Assembly (NCBI GenBank): GCA_015063135.1
Contig: SUTA01000001.1
Coordinates: 1 to 42,790, forward strand
Direction: 5' to 3'
DNA from: Thermoplasmata archaeon
Lineage (GTDB): Archaea > Thermoplasmatota > Thermoplasmata > Methanomassiliicoccales > Methanomethylophilaceae
DNA: 42,790 nucleotides
A program made the position numbers and the translations under genes. Shown in pieces: positions 1 to 9,551 of the stretch. The notes below the pieces were generated by a model, which had not been told where the DNA came from, did no database searches, and saw only the letters and a program-made list of their open reading frames with translations. The number at the start of each line of letters is the position of its first letter. The stretch's first letter is position 1.

Positions 1-12
1 GACCGTCGGAAT

Positions 13-40
13 TAAAAATCAACACCAGCGTTGATTTTTA
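13..40 (+). terminator. Hairpin, probable terminator of an upstream gene
   Basis: An 11-bp perfect stem (TAAAAATCAAC, positions 13-23, pairing with 30-40) closes a 6-nt loop, and the right arm is T-rich. No gene is visible before it in the window, so it most likely ends transcription of a gene that lies outside. Confidence 0.5.
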
Positions 41-172
41 TGTATTGGAGTCACGATGATGTATCGGTACTTAATGCTTCGCATCCGCGCTCGGCCAGGA
101 AAAGATCGGGAATTACCGAACACAGTTCACCCTGGGCGAGGTAATATATATGCGCAAGGCGACGCCCCCGGC

Positions 173-946
173 ATGATATTCACGTTCTCCGGCACGGGAA
201 ACTCCTTCCACGTGGCCCGCATGGTCTCGGATGCCCTGGGCATCCCCAAGGTCGATATCGCCGCCGCCGTCCGCTTCAAGCGCTTCGTGTACGATGCCGG
301 CGGGGAGGACGTGGGGTTCGTGTTCCCGGTCTACTATCTCGGGCTCCCGGACATGGTCAGACGCTTCGCCGAGAACGTCGAGGTCAGGCACGCGGGCAGG
401 GTTTTCTGCATAGTCACCTGCGCAGGCACATCCGGCGGAGCCTACGAGCAGCTCAGGGAGAAGCTCGGGAGGAGGCTCGACGTGTCCGCATGCTACGACG
501 TGCTGATGCCCGAGAACGCCGTGTTCTACGAGGAGGTCCCCACCCGCGAGGAGGCGGCGCCCATGCTGGCCGCGGCCGACGAGGAGGTCAGGGGAATCAT
601 AGAGTCCCTCAAGGCGGGAGACGAGGGGGACCTCAGGAAGAGGCCCGACCCGGCATCCGCGGCGGAATGGTACTCCAGGTACGACGATGACCGCAGGACC
701 GAGAACTTCAGGCTCAACGGGCGCTGCATCGAGTGCAGGATCTGCGAGGACGTCTGCCCCGAGCAGATCATCAAGATCTACCACAGGAAACCCGTCTGGG
801 ACGAGGAGCTCTGCAGCATGTGCATGTGCTGCCTCAACCTCTGCCCGAAGAAGGCCATCGAGTTCGGCCCGGACACGGAGAACAGGGGCAGGTACCACCA
901 CCCCGACTTCGACGAGAGGGTCATAGGGATACCCCTCAAGTGGCGA
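173..946 (+). CDS. EFR1-family flavodoxin/ferredoxin protein
   Basis: The N-terminus has a flavodoxin-like FMN-binding loop (FSGTGNS, residues 4-10), and the C-terminal half has two 4Fe-4S clusters (CIECRICEDVCP from Cys185 and CSMCMCCLNLCP from Cys214). This is the architecture of EFR1 family proteins, cytoplasmic electron carriers whose partners are unknown. I start at ATG 173, because TAATATATA at 142-150 lies about 25 nt upstream and the alternative ATG at 56 would add an uncharacteristic basic stretch of 39 residues. The protein would be 257 aa, ending ...GIPLKW before an in-frame CGA at 944-946. A TAA follows three codons later (956-958), so a conventional call differs by only a few residues. 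Confidence 0.85.
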
Positions 947-991
947 ATCCACCCCTAATCCCTTTATAAGTGATGGCCAATCGCGTCATTT

Positions 992-2296
992 ATGGCATTA
1001 ATCAGGGACTCCTCCGACATCAAGGTGGCCGACGGCACCGCGACCGTTCGCGGCTGGGTGCAGGACGTCAGGAACATGGGGGGCATCTCATTCCTCACGC
1101 TGCGCGACAGGCACGGCACCCTCCAGGTGACCATGCCCAAGAAGAAGATCGACCCCGAGCTCTTCGAGCTCCTCACCAAGCTGTCCAGGGAGACCGTCGT
1201 CTCCATCACCGGCGAGGTCAAGGAGAGCAACCAGACCGCCCTCGGCCTGGAGCTCATCCCCACATCCGCCGAGGTCCTCTCCGAGGCCGCCGTCCCCCTC
1301 CCCATGGGGGTCATCGACAAGGTCAACGTCGAGATGGACACCCGCCTCAACAACAGGTTCATGGACCTCAGGAAGCCCGAGGTCAAGGCCATCTTCGAGC
1401 TGAAGGCCATGATGGTCGAGCTCATCGAGGAGGCCGTCAGGAAGAACGGGTTCACCCAGGTCTACACCCCCAAGATCTCCGCCGCCGGGGCGGAGGGGGG
1501 CGCGGAGCTGTTCAAGGTGGACTACTTCGGCAAGCCCGCGTACCTCGCCCAGTCCCCCCAGCTCTACAAGCAGATCCTCATGTCCACCGGGCTCGACAGG
1601 GTCTTCGAGATCAGCCCCGCCTTCCGCGCGGAGCACTCCAACACCAACCGCCACGTGACCGAGTTCATCTCCTTCGACTGCGAGATGTCCTGGATCGCCA
1701 ACGAGGAGGAGGTCATGGGGATGATCGAGACCATCATCGACCACGTGCTCAACGGCCTCAAGGAGAGGGGCAAGAAGCAGCTGGAGATCCTCGGCAAGGA
1801 GATCACCGTCCCCGCCAGGCCCTATCCGATGCTCACCTACTCCGAGTGCCTCAAGATGGTCAACGAGAACGGCCTCCCCCTGAAGGAGGGCGACGACCTC
1901 GGCACCGAGGGCGAGAAGATCATCGGCGACATCATGATGGAGAAGGGATGCGACCTGTACTTCATCATCGAGTACCCCGAGGAGGCCAAGCCCTTCTACA
2001 TCATGGAGAAGGACGGCACCCCCTACTCGTTCTCCTTCGACCTGGACTACCGCGGCCAGGAGATCTCCTCCGGCGGCCAGAGGGAGCACAGGTACGACGC
2101 CCTCGTCGCCAGGATGGAGAAGAAGGGCCTCGACCCCGAGGACTTCTCGTTCTACCTCGACGCCTTCAAGTACGGCATGCCCCCGCACGGCGGATGGGGC
2201 ATCGGCATCGAGAGGCTGCTGGTCAAGATGCTGGACCTGCCCAACATCAGGGAGGCCATCCTCTTCCCCAGGGACCCCTCGAGGCTGTCCCCGTGA
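992..2296 (+). CDS. aspS: Aspartyl-tRNA synthetase, archaeal type
   Basis: This 434-residue class IIb synthetase charges tRNA with aspartate. The N-terminal OB-fold (VRGWVQDVRNMGGISFLTLRD) binds the anticodon. Class II motif 2 is FRAEHSNTNRHVTEF, and motif 3 is near the C-terminus (GWGIGIERLL). The RGQEISSGGQREHRYD segment is typical of AspRS rather than LysRS. A TATA box (TTTATAAG, 962-969) about 25 nt before the ATG points to a leaderless mRNA. The gene ends in TGA and is followed by a hairpin with a T-tract. Whether it is discriminating, or also charges tRNA-Asn, cannot be judged without knowing whether asnS or gatCAB is present. All Arg codons read are AGG or CGC. Confidence 0.95.
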   Translation: MALIRDSSDIKVADGTATVRGWVQDVRNMGGISFLTLRDRHGTLQVTMPKKKIDPELFELLTKLSRETVVSITGEVKESNQTALGLELIPTSAEVLSEAAVPLPMGVIDKVNVEMDTRLNNRFMDLRKPEVKAIFELKAMMVELIEEAVRKNGFTQVYTPKISAAGAEGGAELFKVDYFGKPAYLAQSPQLYKQILMSTGLDRVFEISPAFRAEHSNTNRHVTEFISFDCEMSWIANEEEVMGMIETIIDHVLNGLKERGKKQLEILGKEITVPARPYPMLTYSECLKMVNENGLPLKEGDDLGTEGEKIIGDIMMEKGCDLYFIIEYPEEAKPFYIMEKDGTPYSFSFDLDYRGQEISSGGQREHRYDALVARMEKKGLDPEDFSFYLDAFKYGMPPHGGWGIGIERLLVKMLDLPNIREAILFPRDPSRLSP

Positions 2297-2303
2297 AACT
2301 CCA

Positions 2304-2330
2304 GAGGGGACTCTACCCCTCCTTTTTCTT
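2304..2330 (+). terminator. Intrinsic terminator after aspS
   Basis: A 6-bp stem GAGGGG (2304-2309) pairs with CCCCTC (2316-2321), followed by the pyrimidine tract CTTTTTCTT. It lies 8 nt after the aspS TGA. Confidence 0.65.
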
Positions 2331-2349
2331 CCCCATCCTGCTTTCGGAG

Positions 2350-2383
2350 CCACTTTCGGGCACCCCCCGCTTTGGTTTATATA
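2350..2383 (+). promoter_or_regulatory. 19-nt element plus TATA box, nuclease-gene promoter
   Basis: The 19-mer CCACTTTCGGGCACCCCCC (2350-2368) sits 7 nt upstream of TTTATATA (2376-2383). Almost the same 19-mer, with one mismatch, lies 8 nt upstream of the TATA box of the helicase gene on the other strand (17599-17617). Its position just upstream of TATA suits an activator or an extended BRE-type site; this is an inference. A partial copy (CTTTCGGAG) precedes it at 2341. Confidence 0.55.
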
Positions 2384-2416
2384 CTGTCTCCGCATGGTAA
2401 CCAATCGGGATGCAAC

Positions 2417-2956
2417 ATGGCTGCGGCCGGAGATGTTTACGAGAGGGAGCTCAAGGCCCTCCTGTCGGGCGACGACAAAGCGCTGACGAAGATGGTAAAG
2501 ACCTGCAACGCGATGGAGAAGGCGGGTTACGACTCGCTCAGGGTGAACCCCTACATGGTCATCAGGGCCGCGGGATCCCTCGGAGTGGACATAGTGGCCC
2601 TGAGGTGGGACTTCGCGTTCCCCATCGAGGTCAAGAGCTCCGCCGACGATGTGCTCCACTTCAGCAAGAGCCAGAGGCTCACGGACCAGGCCAACGGCAT
2701 GCTGGACGACTGCTGCCGCTCCCATCTGGTGCCGATCTACGCCTACAGGTACAAGGGGTTCAAGGGCGACCCCTGGAGGATATTCACCATCCCCACCGAC
2801 CATAAGTTCAAGGGCCGCAACGCGATGCTCTACCGCAGGATACCCAAGATAGACACCTCCGCCAGCGGGAACCTGATAATGAGGTGGAACGAGGGGATGA
2901 AGCTGTCCGACTTCATCATGTACACCGGGATGACCGACTACTCGGCGGGCGAGCGA
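2417..2956 (+). CDS. Hjc-like PD-(D/E)XK nuclease
   Basis: This 179-residue protein carries a restriction-endonuclease-like core: Glu near the start (VYERELKALL), then the segment RAAGSLGVDIVAL, then IEVKSS. This order (E...GxxD...ExK) matches archaeal Holliday junction resolvase Hjc, which cuts four-way junctions, but the protein is longer than the usual 120-140 aa, so the family call is tentative. I start at ATG 2417, 34 nt after a TATA box. The frame reaches CGA at 2954-2956 after ...YTGMTDYSAGE. Beyond it the codons become atypical (AGA, CAT, CGA, TCA) before a TAG at 2999-3001, so I take CGA as the end. Confidence 0.65.
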
Positions 2957-3099
2957 GGGGAAGCCGTCAGAACTCATAGGGCTCATCACCGATCAGGCTA
3001 GATGCATCATCATCCGGTCCTTCCCCGGACCCAGCACGCTCTTTGTTTATATATTAAATTGGGAAACGTTATAACCGCCCAGTACGTTTCTGTACCATT

Positions 3100-4623
3100 A
3101 TGCCGTTAGACAAGACGGAGTTAATCGGGGCCTTGCCGAGGCTGTTCCTGCTCTCATTCAGTACTTTCGTCGTTTGCGTGCCCGCGGCGTTCACCCAGGT
3201 CATATCCTTCGACCTGATGCTCGATATGGACTCGTTCGCGACCAAGGAGTACACATGGGCTTTCCCATTCTTCGTAGCTGGGGAATGCGCCGCCATGGCG
3301 TTCAGCATCTGCATGCTGGACCATTACGGGCGCAAGAGGCCGTACCTCATTGGGTCCTTGCTCTTCCTCGCAGGCACGGCGCTTTGTGCCCTCAGCGGCG
3401 ATATGATCACGTTCATCGCCTTCCGCCTGATCCAGGGGTTCGGTGCGGGAATAGTCATAGTCGCATGCATCGCGCAGATCTACTTCGACGTCAAGGACAA
3501 GCAGAACCGCTACGCCGCGAACGGGATCATGTCGCTGGGATTCGGCGGAGGCATGCTCTGCGGCATCTTCGCGGGCAAGCTGGCGATAGAGACGATCGGG
3601 TGGAACGAGGCGTTCTGGATTGTCTTCTTCCTGCAGGCCATAGTAACGTACCCTGCGCTCCAGGTCTTCAACAACGGCAAATGCAGCGACAGGCCGGCCG
3701 ACCTGCCCGGGGCCATAATCCTCACGATTTGGGCTGGGCTGTTCGTCCTCCTCCTGCAGAAGATCTACCTCGACTGGCCCCTGACGAGCCCCCAGGCCCT
3801 CATGGGCATCTCCGGCGTCACGCTGCTGTTCCTGCTGTTCGTGTTCATAGAGCTCCGCCACAAGCACTCCGTGTTCCACAGGAAAGTGGATGGCGGGAAG
3901 ATGATCTCGGGGCTGCTGATCTTCGTCGTCCTGCTGGGCCTCATAGACATGGCTGCAGTGGGCTACATGGTGAAGATCGCCCTTTTCACTTACAGGATGT
4001 CCGTCCTCGAGGCGGCCCCTTACTTCGTAATCCTTGTCATCGGGGCGGCGGTCACCGCCATCGCCGTCACGGAGACCATAGACAAGACCGGCCACAGGTT
4101 CTGGCTTCTGCTGAGCGCCGTTCTTTCGCCCATCGCCCTGCTCTCCATGCTACTGGTGTCTCCCGAGGACCACTCGGCCATATTCGCGGCCCACCTGTTC
4201 ATCCTCGGCCTCGCCATAGGATGCCTCGTGTCCATGCTCAACGCGGCCATCCAGAACAGGCTGGACGAGCACAACAACGGCGCAGTGATGAGCTTCGCCA
4301 TCATGATGCGCACCGTGGCCCTCTGGTTGGGCTACAACTTCTACCAGCTGGTCTCGGACGGCTACATGTCGCAGAAGATCGGCGACATCATCGACCACTG
4401 GAACTCCGTGCTCCCGTTCGACCTTCCCAGCACCAGCGCTCTGGCCAACCTGCTCATAACGCCGCTGGGGGACGCCCTGAGGCTGCTGCCCGGGATCTCG
4501 GACGACATCGCCACCTACTTCGCCGAAGGAGTGGGGGAGGCCATGATATACGGCGCCGTAGCGTTCCCGCTAGTCGCGATACCCGTCGCGTTCGTCCTCA
4601 TCAAGAAGGAGAGGGTACTATGA
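3100..4623 (+). CDS. MFS transporter, DHA2-like, about 14 TM segments
   Basis: This 507-aa integral membrane protein is made of long hydrophobic segments. It has the MFS loop motif DHYGRKRP between TM2 and TM3 and an RLIQGFGAGI motif in TM4, as in drug:H+ antiporters of the DHA2 group. The substrate is unknown. GTTATAACC (3068-3076) lies about 25-28 nt before the ATG, so the transcript is probably leaderless; another AT-rich TATA-like stretch is at 3046-3056. The stop TGA overlaps the start of the next gene (ATGA at 4620-4623), so the transporter and the large surface protein are co-translated and probably act together at the envelope. Confidence 0.85.
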   Translation: MPLDKTELIGALPRLFLLSFSTFVVCVPAAFTQVISFDLMLDMDSFATKEYTWAFPFFVAGECAAMAFSICMLDHYGRKRPYLIGSLLFLAGTALCALSGDMITFIAFRLIQGFGAGIVIVACIAQIYFDVKDKQNRYAANGIMSLGFGGGMLCGIFAGKLAIETIGWNEAFWIVFFLQAIVTYPALQVFNNGKCSDRPADLPGAIILTIWAGLFVLLLQKIYLDWPLTSPQALMGISGVTLLFLLFVFIELRHKHSVFHRKVDGGKMISGLLIFVVLLGLIDMAAVGYMVKIALFTYRMSVLEAAPYFVILVIGAAVTAIAVTETIDKTGHRFWLLLSAVLSPIALLSMLLVSPEDHSAIFAAHLFILGLAIGCLVSMLNAAIQNRLDEHNNGAVMSFAIMMRTVALWLGYNFYQLVSDGYMSQKIGDIIDHWNSVLPFDLPSTSALANLLITPLGDALRLLPGISDDIATYFAEGVGEAMIYGAVAFPLVAIPVAFVLIKKERVL

Positions 4624-7097
4624 GGAAGCTCATCATCGCAATCGCCATCCTGGCGGCCATACTCGCCCCCGCGGCGCTCATGTCGTCCGAGACGGACGCC
4701 GACATTGTGGATGTTAACATCGGCGGCAATGTCGTCCTGGAGGAGGACGTGAAGTACGGCGACGGTTTGAACGTCCTCATCGACCCCGAGACCACCCTGG
4801 ACCTCAACAGCCACACCCTGGAGTTCGGGAAGGACTGCAGGATCGCCATACTCGGCCTCGTGGACATCAAGTGCACCACCGGAGCCCTCATCCTGGGCGA
4901 GGGCACGCTGATGTTCGCCGACGCCCTCGTCATCCCTGCCCTGAACGACGACCTCAAGATCGAGTTCAACGGGACCATATCCATCGACAGGATCGACACG
5001 TCCCTGAAATACAGCTTCTCGCCGACCGTGGAAGGGGAGGGCATAACCGCCGATCACGGCGACATCACGAGCGTCATCAAAGGCCTGGAGGCGGACATCA
5101 CGCTGTCCCTGTCAGACATGGCCCTGAAGTACAACATACAGTTCGACAGCCTGGAGAGGACCGAGCCCCAGTACGGCAAGGAAGGCGAGCACATCTCCGA
5201 CAGGATAATCATAGTCGACGGCGGCCCGGAGGGCTGCTGCAAGCTGGATTTCACCATCGGGCTGACCGGTTTCGACGTGACGGACCTGCAGATATACGAG
5301 GTCACCGTCAAGCTCGTCACGCTGGAATCCGGGGAGACCAACATCTTCAAGGTGAGCGAGATAGGGCCCACCTCGATCGTCGCCAAGGGCGACATCAGGG
5401 GGGTCAAGACCCACATCGGGGAGTTCTCCATGATCCGCGCCGAGAAGGAAGACGTCAAGGAGAGCAGGGTCTTCAAGGACATCGTCCTGGAGGCCGACAT
5501 CAACCTCGCCAACCTGATCGAGGCCCTGAACCCTCTGGGCACCCACGGCAACATCCTCGCCAAGCTGAGCCTCACCTGCGCCGAGGCGGAGATAAAGGCC
5601 GGCATAATCAGCAAGGACCTGACCGACATCTACGTGACCCTCGACGGATCGGATGACGAATTCGCCCTCAAGATGGGATTCACCGACCACAATAATGTGT
5701 ACTCTGTCGTCGCGAACGGATTCGACATCAAGTCCGTCAGCATCAGCACAGATCTGAGGATCAGCATCGAGATCGACATCGCCGACTTGGACATCGTCCA
5801 CAACAATTCCGGAACCTTGGTGGCCGAGGCGAAATTCATCAACCTCGCCCTTTCGGTCGACGAGCTGCGCGTGAAGGCGCTCTACGCCTTGATGGAGGAC
5901 GAGGGGTCCCTCTCGCCTCAGATCATCCTCGACAACTGCGACAGGCTGTCCCTGACCGCCCTGAGCGCCATGCTCGACTACGACGGCGACGGGCACAACG
6001 ACCTGAATATCGGGAATTTCGCCTTCGTCATGGAGGAGGACGCCAGGAAGATAGACACAATCACCATGAACGTCGGCATCATGCTGGGCTCCGCTCCACT
6101 GGGGGACGGGCTGATCGTCCTGGATGCCATGGACCTCACGCTCTACATGGAGACCAACGGGTCCATCGCCGAGACGGTGGATGCCTTCATCCTGCCCCAT
6201 TTCACCGAGGATACCTATGCGTCGATAGAAATGGACGCTGCCAGGTTGATGATGACGTACGCCAAGGATAACGACGTGGTCTCATTCAATGTCTACAGGG
6301 TCAACGAATCATCCCCCAGGGTGGCATCCATGACTCTGGCGATATCCCATTCCATGTACAACGAGACCACCACGCTCACCACGAACCTGGCCTGCCTGGG
6401 CTACCACCTCGAGTTCTTCATCAACAAGCCATTCGAGGACACCGGCGACACCCTCAAGATGAAATTCAGGGCAACCGACGCGAACGCCGCCATAACCACA
6501 TCGTTCGGCGAGGAGGTAACCTTCGGGGCCAACATCTACATGCCCTGGACCCTGGAATTCGACTACGCGGACATAGAGGCGCAGTTCGAGGGCAAGGACA
6601 CTAGCATCGACATCTCCCACGGGGTCATCAGCGTGGATGGCTACGACGGCAGGACCATGGGGATCCTGATCCTCCCCCTCATGATGAGGCTGGGCGACTA
6701 CTCCATCTCCATGAGGCCCAACATATCCATCGGCGAGCTGAACATCTACGTGGAGGGATGGAGCGTGCTCAGGGACCAGTTCCTGGACTGGGAGCTCGGC
6801 ATCCGCAACTTCGACCTGGAGTTGCATCGGAACGACTACAGGCACATCGGCATCAAGGAGTTCGACCTGCGCCTCGCCTACCCGGACGGCTCCACGTTAA
6901 GGAGGTACATCCCATCCCTGGACCTAGACACGGACCTGTCCGGCGAGGACAAGCCGGAGTCATGGATCGATGAGAACGCCATGACCCTGACCTATGTCTT
7001 CACCGCCGGATGCATCGCGGTGCTGGTGGCGATACTCGTCGTCGGCATAAGGAAGCCCCACCTGTTCAAGTTCAACGAGGGAGACGGGGAGGAGCGA
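4620..7097 (+). CDS. Large secreted, C-terminally membrane-anchored surface protein
   Basis: The protein is 825 aa. It starts with a Sec signal peptide (MRKLIIAIAILAAILAPAAL, residues 1-20, likely cleaved near SSETDA). A long beta-rich ectodomain follows, opening with a pectate-lyase-like stretch (IGGNVVLEEDVKYGDGLNV...TLDLNSHTLEF). One transmembrane helix near the C-terminus (VFTAGCIAVLVAILVVGI) leaves a short cytoplasmic tail, KPHLFKFNEGDGEE. I recognise no named family. The start overlaps the MFS gene by 4 nt, implying a shared job at the cell surface. An in-frame CGA stands at 7095-7097 right after the acidic tail; the conventional frame runs 11 codons further to TAG at 7131-7133, through the left arm of a hairpin. 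Confidence 0.75.
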
Positions 7098-7426
7098 TCC
7101 TTCCCCTCCCCTCCCATTACCGTGGGCCTATAGCGGCCCACGGGTAATTCTGACATGGGCCCGCACCCGCTGCGATAGCGGACCTGATGTTGTTCTCCGC
7201 CTGCCGGCCGGTTGTTTATTACGAGAGCTCCGGCTACCAAAGCATTTCCGTGAACGCTGCGAGATGGGAAGGGAGCGACAGCCATCTTGGGGGAGGATGG
7301 CGATGCTCATCGAGACCCGAATTCGCCTTAGGCTAGTGAAGATGGGCGGGCGGCAGCATCGCCTCCAAACCAATCGCTCGACGATTAAGGCCAATCGTGA
7401 AGCCGCTCCGGGATGGGCGACAATAC
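7098..7426. other. Non-coding gap between convergent genes
   Basis: I see no convincing gene here. The stretch holds a 9-bp hairpin (7120-7143), a TATA-like TTGTTTATTACG at 7210-7221 on the plus strand, and a second weaker inverted repeat (GCCATC...GATGGC near 7282-7303). A small RNA read from the TATA-like site is possible but unsupported. Confidence 0.4.
7120..7143 (+). terminator. Hairpin after the surface-protein gene
   Basis: CCGTGGGCC (7120-7128) pairs perfectly with GGCCCACGG (7135-7143) around a 6-nt loop. It has no T-tract, so its termination role is uncertain. It lies 22 nt beyond the CGA of the surface-protein gene, where a 3' UTR hairpin would be expected. Confidence 0.45.
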
Positions 7427-8485
7427 TCAATCGAGCGTCTCCACTTCCTCGTCCATCTCCACGTAGGTCTCGCTGTACTCCTCTCTGGAGTTGTCGCGCT
7501 TGAGCTTGTCGACAACCCTGCGGGACATGTCCTTCACGAACATCTGGATGAAATAGCCGTCCTCGCCGTAGATGCGTATCATCTGGCCCACGGACGTGGT
7601 CCCTAGCATGTAGTAGGTCATCTTGAAGCCCTTTCCGTAGGACAGGGAGCCGGTATCGTTGAACAGGCTGATCCTGATGCAGTCCTCCCCCCTCCATTGG
7701 CGGGACAGGAACGTGTAGACGCGGTTGCCGTCGACCATGGTCGAGGAGAATTCGCGCTCGATGGGACCGTCCTCGTAGGTCGTCCACTTGGACTGGTCAA
7801 GGCCCACCATGGCATCGACCTCGCTCTGGAGGACGTATGCCTCGGATCCTATGGAGATCTCCGATTCGACGGCGACCATGCCGGCCTTGAGCCTCTTGCC
7901 GATGCCGGCCTCGTGGATGGTTGGGTGCAGCAGCAGGATGATGAAGAACAGGTACGTGGACTCCCAGGCCGCATAGCTGAGTATCTGCTGGACGCAGTCC
8001 TCCCATTCGATCTCCGGATCCGATAGCATCGTCTTCATGACCTCGATTATGCCGATGAACACGATGTTGCCCATGATCAGCACGGAGTACATGACCATCC
8101 TGACTGAGCCGTGCTGGTAGCCCAGGTAGTAGTTCAGACTGGTGACTACGATCAGTACGTTCAGCAGGATCTGGATGGCGTATACGATGTTGAAGCCGTA
8201 ATCCAGTATGTTATCGGCGACGTTGAGTGCATCGAGTATGCAGAGGCAGACCGCCACGACCAGCAGTGAGGACTTCGGGGGCTTGTTGACGATCGATATT
8301 ATGACGACGCAGGCGACCGCATAAGGGATGAGCATGAGCTCCTCCCACTCGAGGACCCCATCCTCCAGCAGCAACAGCAGGGGGTAATACATCCTGGCCA
8401 CAAGGGTCAGGGCTATGAGGACCAAGACGATCTTCTCGGCCAGTATGAACTCCGAGTTCCGAAGGCGCTTTATAGCGTCATTCAT
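7427..8485 (-). CDS. Membrane protein with C-terminal soluble domain, unknown
   Basis: This 352-aa protein has about six hydrophobic helices in its first 200 residues (for example IVLVLIALTLVARMYYPLLL and IVYAIQILLNVLIVVTSL). A soluble C-terminal domain of about 150 residues ends in an acidic tail, EMDEEVETLD. No family is recognised. It overlaps the preceding gene by 8 nt (ATGAATGA) and shares that gene's layout of membrane half followed by soluble half, so the two probably form a complex. It ends with a true TGA, and all its Arg codons are AGG, AGA, CGC or CGG. Confidence 0.75.
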   Translation of the reverse strand: MNDAIKRLRNSEFILAEKIVLVLIALTLVARMYYPLLLLLEDGVLEWEELMLIPYAVACVVIISIVNKPPKSSLLVVAVCLCILDALNVADNILDYGFNIVYAIQILLNVLIVVTSLNYYLGYQHGSVRMVMYSVLIMGNIVFIGIIEVMKTMLSDPEIEWEDCVQQILSYAAWESTYLFFIILLLHPTIHEAGIGKRLKAGMVAVESEISIGSEAYVLQSEVDAMVGLDQSKWTTYEDGPIEREFSSTMVDGNRVYTFLSRQWRGEDCIRISLFNDTGSLSYGKGFKMTYYMLGTTSVGQMIRIYGEDGYFIQMFVKDMSRRVVDKLKRDNSREEYSETYVEMDEEVETLD

Positions 8486-9467
8486 CCCGCTCGCCTCCCT
8501 GTATCTTGAGGGTTATGTCGGTGCCGTCCTTGCTGATGATCCTGATGGTATCGCCCACGCGGGTGATCACATCGGCCGCGAACCTGTTGGCGGTGATGAT
8601 GGAGCCCGGGTTGGCGTGGACTGTGAAATGTATCCTGGAATCGTCCGCCCAGATCTGCGCAATGACGTGGGCAGTGACGGTCTTGCCGCCTATGAGGAAT
8701 GCGAACTCGGAATCCGCGGGACCCCCGCTCAGGGGCTTCCAGAGTCTGTTGGCCGGATCCAGGAGGGCCTCCGCGGCATCCTTGGGGATCCATGTGACGT
8801 AGTCCAGCCTGTTTGAGTTGCGGACCCTGTCCAGGTAGCGCACGTGGCGGCCGTCGAACGTACCGTAGCGGACCTCCTCGGAATCGAGCAGGTAGAACAG
8901 GACGATGTACATCGCGCCGCCGACCAGGTTGTTCACATAGAACGCCGGCCCGAAGTCTATCATACCTCCTGCGACGACGATCAATACGGTCACGTAGATG
9001 AGGTTGAGGCCCAGCATCAGGAGGGTCGTGAACATCATGGCCTTGCGCCTGACCGCCTTGCCCATCGCGAATGAAATTCCGGTGAGCACCAAGGTGATGG
9101 CGATCAGCATCAGGATGCAGCACGGTATGACCGTCACGATGTTGCCGTTCTGGATCTGGTCGCTGAATATCGCGATACGGGAGAGGCCCAGGCTTATGGC
9201 GAATATGCCGATGGCGCGGATGAGGCTCCTGCGCCAGTAGAGGGTCAGGAAGACGCCGCCCACGATCATTATGACGTTCGTGATGAACTTGTTGTCGATC
9301 TCGTCATAGCCGTCGACGAACAGGATGCGCACTAAACCGTACACAACCATCAGAATCCCCATCGCCATGCACATGACGGTAGGGACCTTGCGCATCACGC
9401 GCCTTAGGCGCTGGCGGCCGTCATTGACCTTCTCATCGACATCGATATCGAACTTCGGCAGATCCAC
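8478..9467 (-). CDS. Membrane protein, first gene of a two-gene unit, unknown
   Basis: This 329-aa protein has a short basic cytoplasmic N-terminus, about six transmembrane helices (residues 30-200) and a C-terminal soluble domain of about 130 residues. I start at GTG 9467, because TTTAATAA at about 9492-9499 on the minus strand is 25 nt upstream, giving a leaderless GTG start. The stop overlaps the start of the next gene. I do not recognise the family; the layout suggests an envelope or sensing role, which is inference only. Confidence 0.75.
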   Translation of the reverse strand: MDLPKFDIDVDEKVNDGRQRLRRVMRKVPTVMCMAMGILMVVYGLVRILFVDGYDEIDNKFITNVIMIVGGVFLTLYWRRSLIRAIGIFAISLGLSRIAIFSDQIQNGNIVTVIPCCILMLIAITLVLTGISFAMGKAVRRKAMMFTTLLMLGLNLIYVTVLIVVAGGMIDFGPAFYVNNLVGGAMYIVLFYLLDSEEVRYGTFDGRHVRYLDRVRNSNRLDYVTWIPKDAAEALLDPANRLWKPLSGGPADSEFAFLIGGKTVTAHVIAQIWADDSRIHFTVHANPGSIITANRFAADVITRVGDTIRIISKDGTDITLKIQGGERDE

Positions 9468-9551
9468 GATTGGTAATCGTACTCGCCGATTATTAAAATT
9501 GGGGTTGGCTGGATGAGTGATGGGCAGCCAGAATCAACACCAGGTGGCGGA

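Noticed and set aside
56-172. An upstream start (ATG 56) for the EFR1 protein
   Set aside because: The added 39 residues are not family-like, and a TATA box at 142-150 lies downstream of that ATG.
1088-2989. Open frame of 633 codons on the minus strand opposite aspS and the nuclease
   Set aside because: It lies antisense to two recognisable genes and has low-complexity Leu/Glu/Val/Gly composition.
2954-7133. TAG codons at 2999 and 7131 as pyrrolysine or stop sites
   Set aside because: Both TAGs lie after the natural protein ends marked by CGA, in sequence without coding character, so they say nothing about pyrrolysine use.
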